Program-made: the position numbers and the translations under genes | Origin: Callaeas wilsoni | Taxonomy: Eukaryota > Chordata > Aves > Passeriformes > Callaeidae | Length of the DNA stretch: 64,000 nucleotides | Direction: 5' to 3' | NCBI GenBank assembly: GCA_013398955.1 | Contig: VWPU01004155.1 | Span: 62,001-126,000, forward strand | Notes under the pieces: generated by a model | Told to the model about the DNA's origin: nothing | Seen by the model: the letters and a program-made list of their open reading frames with translations, nothing else | Database searches by the model: none | Shown here: in pieces, positions 53,295 to 64,000 of the stretch | How the letters are laid out: the number at the start of each line of letters is the position of its first letter | Position numbering within the stretch: position 1 is the stretch's first letter

Positions 53295-54417
53295 TATTCG
53301 CTCTTTGCACATAGATGGGACATCTCATAATACTGTGTCTGCAAAGTGTAAAAAAGTAAAAAATAGCCAGTGATAAATTGATAATTTTTTTGAACCTTGA
53401 GATGAAAATTAGTAAGATATTATGTCATAATAAATGTGTTGTATTCATGATTAAGTTGAGTTTAAAAATTAGAAGATCATCCTATGGAAAGCTGTAGAGC
53501 AGCCGTCAGCAGAATCTCTTGGGGTGGCTTAGAGGATCTGTTATTGATCTCCAGGCATAATCTGTTTAATTCTATTAGAATAAAAGTAATGAAAAAATGT
53601 GGGTTTAAAAATATTAATATTTCAGGCAAGATTGAAGGAAAATACTGCTATCCTTACCCATGACCTATTATTCCTGAACGAGATAGGAAATAGGTGTCTG
53701 ATCAAATAATCACTGAAAGAGCAAGAGATAGAATCTTTGGTCAAATCTAAAACATATCAGTAAATGTTCAATAGCAGGAAAGAATAGAAAGTTTGTGTTG
53801 AATAGCTGTTTATTCTTCCCTTTATCCTCGAGAAAGTTTGGTAGAATGAGTTCTTGATTACAATGGGAATATAGACTGAGTCAAAGAGACTATTTAGTGA
53901 AAGAAATTGATGTGTCTCTCTGATGTGGAAGTGGCTTGGCAATTCAAATTAGAGTCATGCAAAGCTTTGGGGTAAGTGCATCCTGTCTAAACCCCCTAAT
54001 CATTCGACTCACCACAATAAATTGCTCCAGACCCTGAAGGCTAATCATCTAAGTGCTCTTTTTTTGTCAAGAGAGTGAAAAAGAAGTTTCAGAGGGCAGC
54101 TGATCCCATCATATACTGTGAGTCTCAGGGACCTGATTTGAAATCCTTTCAAGAGCACTTGTAATTTCCATCTGCTTCTGCAGTGGTCATGGGTGGTCAG
54201 GGTGCATGAATTCTCTCTAGAAACTTCCTCACTTGCTCATGAGAACATGCTCTGGGTCTCAGATATACAAACTACATATATTTGAATAGCACATTTTCAA
54301 GATTTTTATACTCTGCAATTATTATCTGTTTCAAACTTGCTGTCCATACCCCAGCTTCAGGAAAAACCCGTGACAGCACTTTATCAAGGGACTACTTTTA
54401 TTTCCTTTCTATTCTTA

Positions 54418-54593
54418 TAAACCCCCCCCACACACATAGACATGCACACAAAGCCCCAACAAAACAGAAAAAAACCAACCAACAAACCAAAATCCCCCAA
54501 AGCCTACTAATGAACCAATCAAAAAAACCCCACCAACCCAAAAAAAAATCAAGCAAAAAACCAAACAAAACACCCCCCATGCCCCCTAAAACC
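54418..54593 (+). repeat. A/C-only strand-asymmetric tract
   Basis: About 175 bp is composed of A and C with only a few G or T. It mixes C-runs ('cccccccccacacaca'), CA steps and 'aaaccaaccaacaaacc' units. It is low-complexity rather than a regular microsatellite. Confidence 0.85.
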
Positions 54594-55687
54594 GTAATAA
54601 AACTTTACACTTCAAGTTTTGCATTTGCATTTCAATGAGAGCGCATATTGACTTGTTTTCCCTTGTACTTAATTTATTAATGCTTGATAGAAGTGTTTAC
54701 TAAATATTCTGATATCCATGGGGCTAATTTTCAGCCTTTTTCATTTTTTTTCTTTTTTTAGTTAAAAACTATTATGAAGTTTTCAGAGGAAATTGAACAC
54801 ATGTTTTCTTGTTAACTATTTTTAGCAGCAAATAGTGTAGCATAGAGACGGAATAGTAAGAAGCGGGACTTTCACACTTTTTCCTCCTAATGGTATTCCC
54901 ATTCTTTAGAGATTAATACCTTACTCAGGGAGATACTGAAAGCAGGAAAATCTGCTACCTGCCTTCTATATTCTAAATTAAATTGATGCTTTTAACAAGA
55001 TTAACTCTGAATATGGGGCTTTGTTGATTCAGTTAAAGCTCTGAAAGAAAGGATTGTCACTAATTTGATTGACTTTAGACTTACACACACACACAAAAGA
55101 AGACTTTAAGCATCCTCAGAATGTATCATTGATGGAGAACCTTGTTCTCTAACTACAGATATATAATCCCTGACATTTTCAGAATATGTCACTCCTCAGC
55201 AGAGAGATAATTTTAGCCAGACAAAAAAATAGTGTTCAGTGCAGAAGATGAGCTATCTTCTAGCATAGGAAGGGAAGTAGCCTTTTATTCAAAAATATAT
55301 GGACTCCTCTGCTCTCAAACATAGTACATCAGTTTTAGCACTGCCTTGCAACAACACACCTTTCCAGCTCCTGGTCAGAATCACCACCAGCCTTTTCACA
55401 GTACTGACAGACAATCTCTATGAAAACCAGGAAAAAAGTCCCTATTGCTTTTAGCCAGAAAATAAGCTTTCAAGAGCACTAGCTCTGCCTCAAGTTTGTA
55501 TGCACATGCACATCTGTTTCTGGAAGACTGATGGTAGCAGAAACAGCAGAGGGCTGTGCCCGTGAGTCACTTTTATGTGTAGCCCAAGAAGGACCAAATG
55601 ATATTGAATTAAAAAGATCAGTTACTACTATGAACACAACTGTAATTAGGTAGATGTTAATAACAAGGTGATAAAGAAGTATTCTAT

Positions 55688-55727
55688 AAGTGTACATATG
55701 TGTATGTATGTGCATGTGTGTATGTAT
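55688..55727 (+). repeat. TG/TATG microsatellite
   Basis: About 40 bp of alternating 'tgta', 'tatg' and 'tgtg' units form an imperfect simple repeat. Confidence 0.8.
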
Positions 55728-56292
55728 TTTTGTTACTATTATGTAAGCCTTGTCAGGGGTTGAAGTTAAGAAAAAGGTTGCCCATTTTTAGGTTAGCTAC
55801 AGAGTTAATCTTGAAGCGATAAACAAACCACAATCATGATGGCCACTCATGTACACGTGGTCATGGAAAGGATTGTCACAAAGCTAGTTGCAGCAGTCCT
55901 TCAAGTCTTCCTGCACAGTCTCCCTCTTTTTTCTTTTTTTCCCCTGGTTTACACAAAGAAGTAGAAGTAATTTGTCCCTCCTGACGTCAGACTATTATGT
56001 GACTGCAGATGGGAGAAGACATCTGTATCTGAGAGGACCATCCCTGCCTGATAAAAAACATTAATGTTTTGATGAAATAATTTCAACTCCTTTCCTCTTC
56101 AAGAAACAAAATTAGCTAATTGGCTTCAGTCTGAGCTTTGAAACCCATTAAGACTGCTAAGAAGAAGCACAGAACCACCGAACCTTTCAACACTTTCCAG
56201 ACCAGACTTCTAGCTAACATAAACCAGAGCCATCCTCTTGTCAGACTGCCAGTTTACCTGGGCTCATGGTATTCTCACTTTGTTCTTTTTTC

Positions 56293-56422
56293 TTTTATAT
56301 ATATATATAAAAATATAAAATATATATGTGTGTCTGTTTGTGTTATATATATATATGTGTTATGTATATATAGCTATAGGCAGATGTAGATAAAGATATA
56401 AAGATATAAAGATATACCTTTC
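56293..56422. repeat. AT microsatellite and 8-bp tandem motif
   Basis: Interrupted (TA) runs with TG steps (about 56297-56380) pass into about three tandem 'gatataaa' units (56391-56414). This sits immediately 5' of the poly(T) that borders the GC-rich insert. Confidence 0.85.
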
Positions 56423-56665
56423 TTTTTTTTTTTTTTTTTGGCAGCTGGGTTGCGAGCATCTCAGGTGCCACATGGTGAGTTCTTACCGCAGCCTGCCTGC
56501 CCAGCCCCACGAGTGACACACGGTGCACAGGAGCGGTTCCCATCTCCGTCCCTCTTTGCTCCCAACATTGAGACCTTGTGGCACTTTGGAGGCTCCGCGG
56601 GCTCCCTCTGGTGGCCATCTGATCCTAACCATCCCAGAGCTGCTTTTCCAGGGAACCTGGCGTAG
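56423..56665 (-). other. GC-rich, CpG-rich insert ending in poly(A); possible retrocopy
   Basis: A 17-base T-run (56423-56439) is followed by about 225 bp that are far more GC- and CpG-rich than anything nearby ('gggttgcgagc', 'cttaccgcag', 'ccccacgagtga', 'gaggctccgcgggctcc'). On the minus strand this reads as a GC-rich body ending in poly(A), the form of a retrotransposed RNA. Sequence resembling a target duplication ('aagatatac' left, 'aagatacag' right) is imperfect, and the left copy lies in a microsatellite. I do not recognise the source RNA. Overlapping frames on both strands (56343-56618 minus, 56438-56665 plus) have no known domain. A native CpG-rich regulatory element beside a repeat is the alternative. 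Confidence 0.45.
56599..56617 (-). promoter_or_regulatory. Strong CTCF-binding motif
   Basis: The minus strand reads TGGCCACCAGAGGGAGCCC. This agrees with the vertebrate CTCF core at all strongly constrained positions (CCASYAGRKGGCRS type: CCACCAGAGGGAGC, with A for C at one tolerant position). It lies in the CpG-rich insert and not in simple repeat. Occupancy cannot be read from sequence. If bound, the motif orientation is minus. Confidence 0.6.
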
Positions 56666-58517
56666 GGAATGAAGATACAGCTTTGGTAACGAAAGATGGG
56701 GATATTTTAACTAAAAATGCTCTGCGGTTATTTTTATTATTTTATTATTTTATTATTCTTATTTATCATAAGAAACAGAAAGGGAAGAAATGAACACAAA
56801 AAGCAGTCTAAATATTCCCTGAAGCTTGGAGGTAGGGAGATTTTATTCCATTGTAGTTAGATTTTCCCTAACCTCTGTCAACGTGGGGAAAGCTTTGCTG
56901 AAAATCTGGCAGCATAACTTACTAAGGAAAAAAATCTCTGAATGAAGGACTAGCAGGGCCCTCTAAAAAATTTTGACTGAAGTAGCATGTTTATTGAAGT
57001 TAAGCCTACAAAAATATCTCATTGAGGTTAACACTGTGGGATTTATTCCCAAATGTCTCTGGGTGCTCCACTTCAGACTTCCAATTACTGCAGAAAGATG
57101 AGGTGGACAAGAGCAAAACACTCATGGTGTAAGATAAGATGGCCAACAGCATAAAGGTACCAGTGCTTTGCATCTGGCTTCAGCAGCTAATCATATTTCT
57201 TCATCCAAGTCCTTGCAACTAATGTGGAGCCAGAGCACCATGATACCAACACAGCCATCACTTGCTCTACAGTGCCAGTCAGTGGAAGCACTTCTTGGTG
57301 GGCTGTAAGTCCTTTTGTGGTCCCTCATTCTATCGTGTAATAAAAAGAAACAGTTTAGAAAGTGAAACATGATGCTGAAGTCACACTTGTCTCTTTTCCT
57401 TTCCCCGTAAACCAAATTCTCTGAATTAGCATAGAGCAGACAATAAGGAAGCACATCAATAACCATCAGGTTTCTATTGGTTTACCATGATGTGACCAGA
57501 AGAATGAATTTGGCCCTAGAGAGAGCAAGAAAGATTAGGTATGTGTAGACATTGGCATAAAATCACACACACACACATACACACACACGCACACACACAA
57601 ATATAATCTTCTAATTTCTTAAATATTTGAGTAACTTCTGTACACTGACAAGACACACAGATACAAGGATTATCTTGTTGTAACAAATTAACTACTTATT
57701 TTTAGCACAGATAAAACGATTCCAGAAAATCATAATAACATCAGGTCCAATAGAACCTTTGGCAGAACTAATGCTTTTCTTATTCACTTATTTTTCCACC
57801 AGCACCAAATTTTTTATTTCTCTGACTTAGCAGGTTTTGCTCAGCCCTAGGACTTAGAAGTCTATCTTTAGAATGGTTATTTTATTATAAAATAAGTAGG
57901 CACTTGAAAGGCCTGCTGCTGGATTTCAACACAAAAGTTTGGTGGCAGGGTCAGCAGGTGAGATGAAGTCTACGACCCTCAAAGTTGACCTGCAACACAA
58001 GATACACTGTGGAAATGCAAGAGGTCAGAGCTCATACTTGAAAATCAGAGGCAGGGTAGACATGGAGCTGGTGATTTGATCATGCTGAGCTGAGATCCTG
58101 ATGCCAGGTAGGTTTAAAGAAGCTTAAGAGCTGCACTGACTTGAGTCAGACAATGATAGTTTTCAAGGATTCTGGGTGGCTGAAGATTAATAAATGTCAG
58201 AGCAGTGAGGACATCCTGTATCTGCTGCTGCAGTCTGCATGGGAATATGAAGTCATGTGAGTGAGGGTGCCTTCTTGACGGTGACTAAAAGCCTCTCTGC
58301 ACTTGGATCTCATAAGGCGTGACGTTGGCCTCCCTGCCCTTGTATGCCTGTTCCTAAAACATGTAGGAGCTGCCATTCCCTTGGTTTGCTCAAGATGTCT
58401 CTGACTCTGTCTACTGCTTGCAGAGGCAGTGCTGTTTATGGGTGGATGCCTCCGGTGTGATCTCCCAGTTTCCCGTTGCTCAGGGATTTCTGATGTGGCT
58501 TGCATCTGGGCAGCCAC
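56666..58517. other. Non-coding DNA
   Basis: The region holds a TTATT-type repeat (56730-56765) and a (CA)n microsatellite (57564-57600). Short frames at 57191-57466 and 58197-58517 (minus) show no recognisable family. I see no gene. Confidence 0.6.
57564..57600 (+). repeat. (CA)n microsatellite
   Basis: About 17 CA units are interrupted by one 'ta' and one 'gc' step. It is a probable length polymorphism. Confidence 0.9.
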
Positions 58518-59145
58518 TGTCTTAGGTTACAGTGTAAGATGTAACCAAAAGTATGTATTCTATCACCATCTTCATAAGCTTTTAAAACCAGGTGGGGCAA
58601 TGTTCTTTACCAAATGTATGTATTCTATCACCATCTTCACAAGCTGTTAAAACCAGGTAGGGCAGTGTTCTTTATCTCATCCATGATCATAACTTCCTCC
58701 AGAGGGCTATCTTCTGTTAATGGGCCATTGAGTCTCACTGCGTGACTCATAAAATTGCATCCTCCCATTGTGAGATCCTCCGCCCAGGGGGAGGAACCAA
58801 GCATTCCTGCCTGGATATAATCTGAAGTTTGGAACACCACAAGCAGCACTATCCATGGATTCCCTGAGGACAAGAGCTCCATAATCACCACTGGACCTCC
58901 AGAAAAGGACCAGACTTTACTACAGGACTACTGCTTCGACCAAATCACATTCATCACTCCAAGAGGATTGTAGCAGCCATTCAATCTGACTGCTACTACC
59001 ACCCTGAACTAACAGGCTGTCAGGTTGTATCCTGACTCTGTCATTTTAAGCCAGTGTTTCTTTATTATTGCCTTTATTTTAATTTTCCTATTAAACTGTA
59101 ATTCTAACTTGGGATCTCCCACTGGTTTACTTTCAACATAGTACA
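58518..59145 (+). mobile_element. Second solo LTR of the same ERV family, plus strand
   Basis: This is a 628-bp element starting 'tgtcttaggttacagtg' and ending 'ctttcaacatagtaca', with TG...CA termini. It is flanked by CCAC on both sides (58514-58517 and 59146-59149), consistent with a 4-bp duplication or a degraded 5-bp one. It is homologous along its length to the reverse complement of 23255-23858. Shared blocks include 'atcttctgttaatgggcc', 'gaggaaccaagcatt', 'ctggatataa' (TATA, 58813-58820), 'gtcaggttgtatcctgactc' and 'ttcctattaaact' (poly(A) signal ATTAAA at 59090-59095). It differs by an extra 65-bp tandem copy near its 5' end. There is no internal retroviral sequence, so it is a solo LTR. 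It is more diverged at its ends than the first copy and so possibly older. Confidence 0.92.
58544..58673 (+). repeat. 65-bp tandem duplication inside LTR U3
   Basis: Two adjacent 65-bp units (58544-58608 and 58609-58673), both beginning 'accaaa' and containing 'gtatgtattctatcaccatc', agree at 60 of 65 positions. The sister LTR has a single, diverged version of this unit. U3 tandem repeats in retroviral LTRs often carry enhancer sites; that role here is inferred. Confidence 0.9.
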
Positions 59146-62100
59146 CCACTAATGACCTAGTCTTCATGAATTTATTCCTGTTCTTGTTTTTAAACTCCTG
59201 ATTTGGTCACCCTTCATGTATTGCATTGCAAAGAGTTACACAGCTTAGTAGTCTGTTTCGCAAATGTAGTTTCTCTGGTTTCATTCAAATATTGAAAAAT
59301 ACAAAGCAAGGAAACCAGTTCTGATATTCGTTTAGAGTCAAATGCATTTTCCTATGAATAAACTACAACATAAATCTTAGATTTCAATCCACTCTTTCAT
59401 GCAAATGATGCATAATAATAAAGGTTGATGAGTTCATAACAGGTGAATGGACAGCCGTCTAATGCCAGGTTGCAATTTTTAAAATTAATAATTCCAAGTG
59501 CTTTCACTCTCTGAAGTAATTCCATTGAAATCAATGCTATGAAATACCATGTGAGCAAAAAATAAGAATACAAGCTTATCTTCTGTGTTTTGTACTGCTC
59601 TGTGTCTCCATCCAGTACTTATATAAGGGCAGTAATAGCTTTTACTGCACCTTAAAAAATTTAGATCTCCACATATGAGGATTGTTTTTCCTCTGTAGCT
59701 CTCAAAGAAGTTTTGAGATTATTTTGTTAAGTACGTAATATTTTTCTGCCATTATGGACAGACTTAAATTTATTGGGAGAGTAGAGAGGGCACCAAAGCA
59801 AACAGAGTTTTCTCTTTCCACACAAATACATCAAGAAAGTCTTCTCTTTCTCTGTTGCAATACCAAGAATTATTGAATCTGTGTTGTGCTAGTTTACCTA
59901 CTGCTTTAGAAATTTATGTTGGGAGCAAGTGAATAGGTAGCACAAGAGATCATGCAGTTTTCTCCAGTTTTGCTCTTCACCATGAGCCTCTTCACTTGTT
60001 AAATCATGATGGAGGGAGGAAGGAAGAAGGAGTTTTCTACAGAAGGGAGAAGGGATTTTCTACACATGTTTTCTCTGGAACTACAACCATGCCAGACTGC
60101 AAAAAGAAAAAATGGTTGTCTATTTTTTATCCCAAAACCTAAAGGTCACACATTGCAGCAAACCTGGGAATTGAATCTGAGTCTTCCAACCACACATCTT
60201 CTGCTTTAATCAGAAGAACTTCTTTTGTGTCTCCTGGGCTCTCAGTTTCCTAGGTTTAAATAATACATGAAAATTCATATGAAATCTCAGTGGGATTAAT
60301 CTCCTAGTACTATAAAAATTTGAACCTGCTTTCTATATGTGTCTTTCATAGATGTTTTAGAGTCTAGTCTCTCACTGTATGTGTTTCAATAGCAAGTAGA
60401 AATCATGTAATGTTAAATAGTACAAGCCAGCTGCTCACCCCTTTTATTTCTATTGAGATATTTAAGCTCCAAGACCTAAGTGTGTCAGTTTAAAGAGAAG
60501 CAGCTGCTTAAGTGCTCTGCTGAGTCAGACCTTGGTGGCATTCAAAGATTACCTGAACTCTTTTCAAATAACCATGCCAGGTCTGACAGCCTGTGACTCA
60601 ACTAAGCACAGCAATGGGAACCCTGTGACCCATTTCTGAGTCCTCAGTGGCCAGACTCCAAGACCATCATACCACAACTTTACTCTTTCCTTGGACAGAC
60701 ACATGTGATCAGAAATTTTGTGATGGGAAGTTAACATTAATCTTAATCTTATTCTAACTATTTCATTTATAAACTGTGCTCCTGACAAGTCATAACTGAA
60801 GTTGTGCAGTTGGCATATAATGCAATGGAAAGTAGTTCAGACTGATGAGGTAGCTTTAGATACAAAAGTACTTCAGAAGGACAGAGCATAGCTAAAATCA
60901 CCCTGAAGTACAAATCTAGAATCTCTGTAAGTGCTGAGAAGAAGAAAAGGATTGGCTTGGAAGCACTGAGGATTGAGCCCAATGACTGGCCAATTTTCCA
61001 TCAGAAATAGTAAGACATGAAACCAATTATGTAGCAAGTCTCTAGGGACTGCACAGAGAAAGTTCCAACATGGACGTTGCTGTCTTTCCAATAATGCTAA
61101 AAGTAATTAAAATAAACATTAAAAAAAAAAACAAAAAAACACCAAAAAACACCAAAAAACCTGTCCTGCTGAATTGAGTATAACAAGGATTTTACCTTTC
61201 AGGGTATCAATCTGAACATTTTTTTACTAGGTCCTTAGTAAGGTTGTGGTAAACGTTCTCTGTGAAATTCATGGTTATGCAAATACAGTTATTGGCTATG
61301 CATGAAGCACTTTCTGCCAATGATAACTTCAAATCAGGGACAATTTGGTAGTTTGTACACACAAACATGCATGTGAATGCAGCAGGATTCAGGCAGAATT
61401 GATACAGCACTACCTGTATTGTTGCTGGTCAGCGTGGATTTTTCAGAGCAAACATGATGGAAATGAGTGTAAATATCAAATCGCAGAATGACACTAGAGC
61501 AGTTTAAACTAAAAACATATTTCAAAAAGTATCACAGTGGTTTGTATCAATTCATGTGTCTTTCACAGGATAAAATGATGAAATACAGGTGTTGTAAAAA
61601 ATCTAAAATTACTTGCTTTACTTTAAATTGCAGTTTGAATTGATTTTCTGTGTTACTTTTTGTGTTTTCAACCACACCATCTGATAGGAAAATAGTTACC
61701 TTCTTCACTAAATGATCAGTTTAATTCCTGTTTATGCACTTTTAAGATGCCTAAACTGACACATGCAGGGTATTCAGCATTTAAAGGCAGTTCATGCTCG
61801 GTGTTACTGCATAAATACATAAAATTCAAGTTCTCCCCACACTCCCTTCAACTTTGCCATGAACTAATTGGTCTCATTACAGGCCTTTTAACAGCAGTTG
61901 TGAAGAGATTTTGAGATGTCACATTTTAAAACTAGACCTTTTCCTTCAGTGCTTTCTCATTCAGGGCGTGTGTAGGTGGCAGGCCTATTCAGAGAGGGAG
62001 CCTTACTTATGCAAAATCTGTGTCTGTGTGAGATGGGAGATTTGACTTTTATGTTCAAATCTGATGCAAAATGGTGTAAAGCTGCCTGAGTGTGACATTA

Positions 62101-64000
62101 AGGTGTCGTACTAGAAATTACAATTGGTAGGTAAGTTTTGGGGAAGCTGGCTCATGCTCTGCTACCTCACACTCAGCAGAACTTGAGGAAATAGTGCCTT
62201 ATGAGATCAGTGGTAACACATAAGCCAATATTTGACAGAAAACTTGACGTAAAAGACTGGTCCGAATTACCTCTAATTTAATTTTTATTTTAATGTTTTA
62301 AATTCTATTGCCTTCTCTGCACTTTGGCAATTATATGAATCAACAATTGGGCCTATGAACTTGCTTTTAAAGGGATGACCATTACAGCACTCAGAGATCG
62401 CTAGACTGAACATGCATATAGAGATCCAAATATCTTCTGTATCTCATTATTTGAGTCTTCCTGCCATTATCATGTACATTACCCTCTTATCTGCTTTCTC
62501 ACAGTTTTGAATATATGAAAATATATTTTGAATACTATACTGACTCTTTTTTAAAAGGAGATCAGATCTCATATTCACACATGCATATGTTATTTAACAT
62601 AAAATATGAAGACTTTTTTCTTAGGTTCATATTTTTCATTATACACTGACTAAATAGTCTGTTTTCCACTTTAGTTTCCTTTTCAAGAAGAAAATTATCA
62701 TAGTTAGGTGCAATATATATATTTAAAATGATCAGTAGAGCCATAGGTAGACTCTTGTGGGTGCAGGCAATGATGAAGTGGCTACCTTCTTCCTTTCATG
62801 TGTTTATTAGATGAGCTGCGTTGTTACCTGAATTCATATAGAGGCCAACTGTTCTGGCAGCTCAGCCTTAAATCTATGTCTTGATTAAAACCATTTTCAT
62901 TTGGTTACAGGAGGAAGCATGTTTAAAAATTGTAACTGTTTCAAGAAATATAGAAATTTGGCTAATAAACTTTGTTAGCTGAGGATTTATTTGACAGTGC
63001 CTGACACATGACACTTCTGAAATAATCCTAGCAAGTTGCTGCTGGAAATAATGCTGATCTGGAGTCTATTCATTTTAAGCTGCAAATTTTCTAGATTCAT
63101 AAGAATAGATAACCTGGTTTACACAAGTTATAAAATGAACCACACTCTTTCTGATGAAGAAATGGTCTTGAGAAGGTCATAGTATTCCTTGAAACATTGT
63201 CTTGCTTTTCAAGGGACAGACGAAGATAGACAGGCCAGCCTTTATCAGTAATGGTATGAAGCAAGTGCATAAAAGATTATGGAAACCTTTCCTTTTCAGT
63301 CTCTTTTGGACGTGAACACTGACCAGATGTGATCTAGTCGTGGTCAATTTTAAGATGACAGTCATAGCTATTGATATTTTTCCTTGTATCTTCCCGTGGA
63401 AGAAGCTTGTGTATGATAGTCACAAGGTATTAACAGTGATGGGGAGGAGAATAAGTTTTTGCCGTCTTGGCTGTAGGATTTGACCTTGAAAAAAGTCTTG
63501 AAAAAACAAATTTGAAAGCCAGAAATGCAAAAACAACAACAAAAAAGACCCCTTCTACATTTGCATCTTAATGCATCTCATGATTACTAATCCAACACCA
63601 GAACTCCAGGGAGAAAATCAGGCCCCACTGACATTTGCATGGAGAGACAAAAGAGAGTATACTCGAGGAAACTTGTTTAGCCTAATTTGGAAACTGGTTG
63701 ATCAAGAAGAGAATACGATTTTTATCTATTTCTTGGCCATTTATTTACTGAGTATTAAAAATGGGATGTAATAGCCTTTAATTCTCTGCATGTTATGCAC
63801 TCACACACTGATAAATGATGTGACATTTGGAGCTGGTGCTAAGTCCTTCGTAATATAACAGACCTTTGAGTTCTTGGGGCAGTGTTCTTCCAAGAGTCTC
63901 TTTGATTATCTTTCTATCACTGTCTAAGTTGACAGAGCTGCAAATGTTATTGCTAGTCATAAAATTATTCAACCACAATGTCTGTCTATACGACCTGCAG
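59146..64000. other. AT-rich non-coding DNA
   Basis: No gene was recognised. An A-rich patch with 'acaccaaaaa' units lies at 61120-61160. Short frames on both strands (60564-61091, 61207-61525, 63571-63771 and others) have chance-like composition. The end of the window is unique AT-rich sequence. Confidence 0.65.

Larger units (their letters stand above)
51521..56390. other. AT-rich non-coding DNA with simple repeats
   Basis: No gene was recognised. Items listed separately are the duplicated microinsertion at 53228-53294, the A/C tract at 54418-54593 and the TG/TA repeat at 55688-55727. The frame at 54282-54638 and its antisense partner are products of the A/C tract. Confidence 0.65.

Noticed and set aside
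54282..54638. 118-codon lysine/proline/threonine-rich frame and its tryptophan/glycine-rich antisense partner
   Set aside because: They are direct translations of the A/C-only tract and show low-complexity composition.
1..64000. tRNA genes, CRISPR arrays, bacterial operon features
   Set aside because: No B-box-like GGTTCRANNCC with a matching A-box was seen. There are no regularly spaced direct repeats, and the sequence is a vertebrate nuclear genome.

Overview
This window reads as non-coding DNA from a bird. The evidence for a bird is the interspersed repeats. Several fragments are the 3' end of CR1 LINEs in both orientations (for example the 'gtcccttccaaccc' tail near 15231 and its reverse 'ggctggaagggacct' near 5570). 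There are also three LTRs of endogenous-retrovirus families typical of Neoaves, especially songbirds. A passerine is my best guess, but this is an inference from repeat style only. The rest is AT-rich, CpG-poor and simple-repeat-rich, as expected of an intergenic gene desert or a very long intron.

Layout. 1-9400: AT-rich unique DNA with two AT/CA microsatellites, one unrecognised minus-strand reading frame (333-734) and a minus-strand CR1 tail (about 5568-5705). 9400-15270: three plus-strand CR1 remnants (9405-9478, 10150-10565, 15085-15268), a TTA repeat and a small tandem duplication beside a poly(A). 15270-23250: unique DNA with one minus-strand CR1 remnant (22372-22475). 23255-23858: a complete solo LTR on the minus strand with a 5-bp target duplication. 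23860-50500: unique DNA holding the only exon-like signals I could find (36189-36292 and 41199-41338), a minus-strand reading frame of 125 residues (44258-44635) and a CpG-retaining block (48890-49340). 50527-51520: a truncated LTR of a second family abutting a CR1 fragment that still encodes part of the CR1 ORF2 C-terminus. 51520-58500: simple repeats, an A/C-only tract, and a GC-rich 230-bp insert behind a poly(T) that carries a near-perfect CTCF motif (56599-56617). 58518-59145: a second solo LTR of the same family as 23255-23858, on the plus strand, with an internal 65-bp tandem duplication. 59150-64000: unique AT-rich DNA.

I found no complete protein-coding gene, tRNA, rRNA or CRISPR array. 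Most open reading frames here are of the length and composition expected by chance. No new biological system was found. The items most worth a check are the CTCF-bearing CpG-rich insert, the two exon-like islands, the inverted pair of related LTRs and the LTR-derived microinsertion at 53228-53294.
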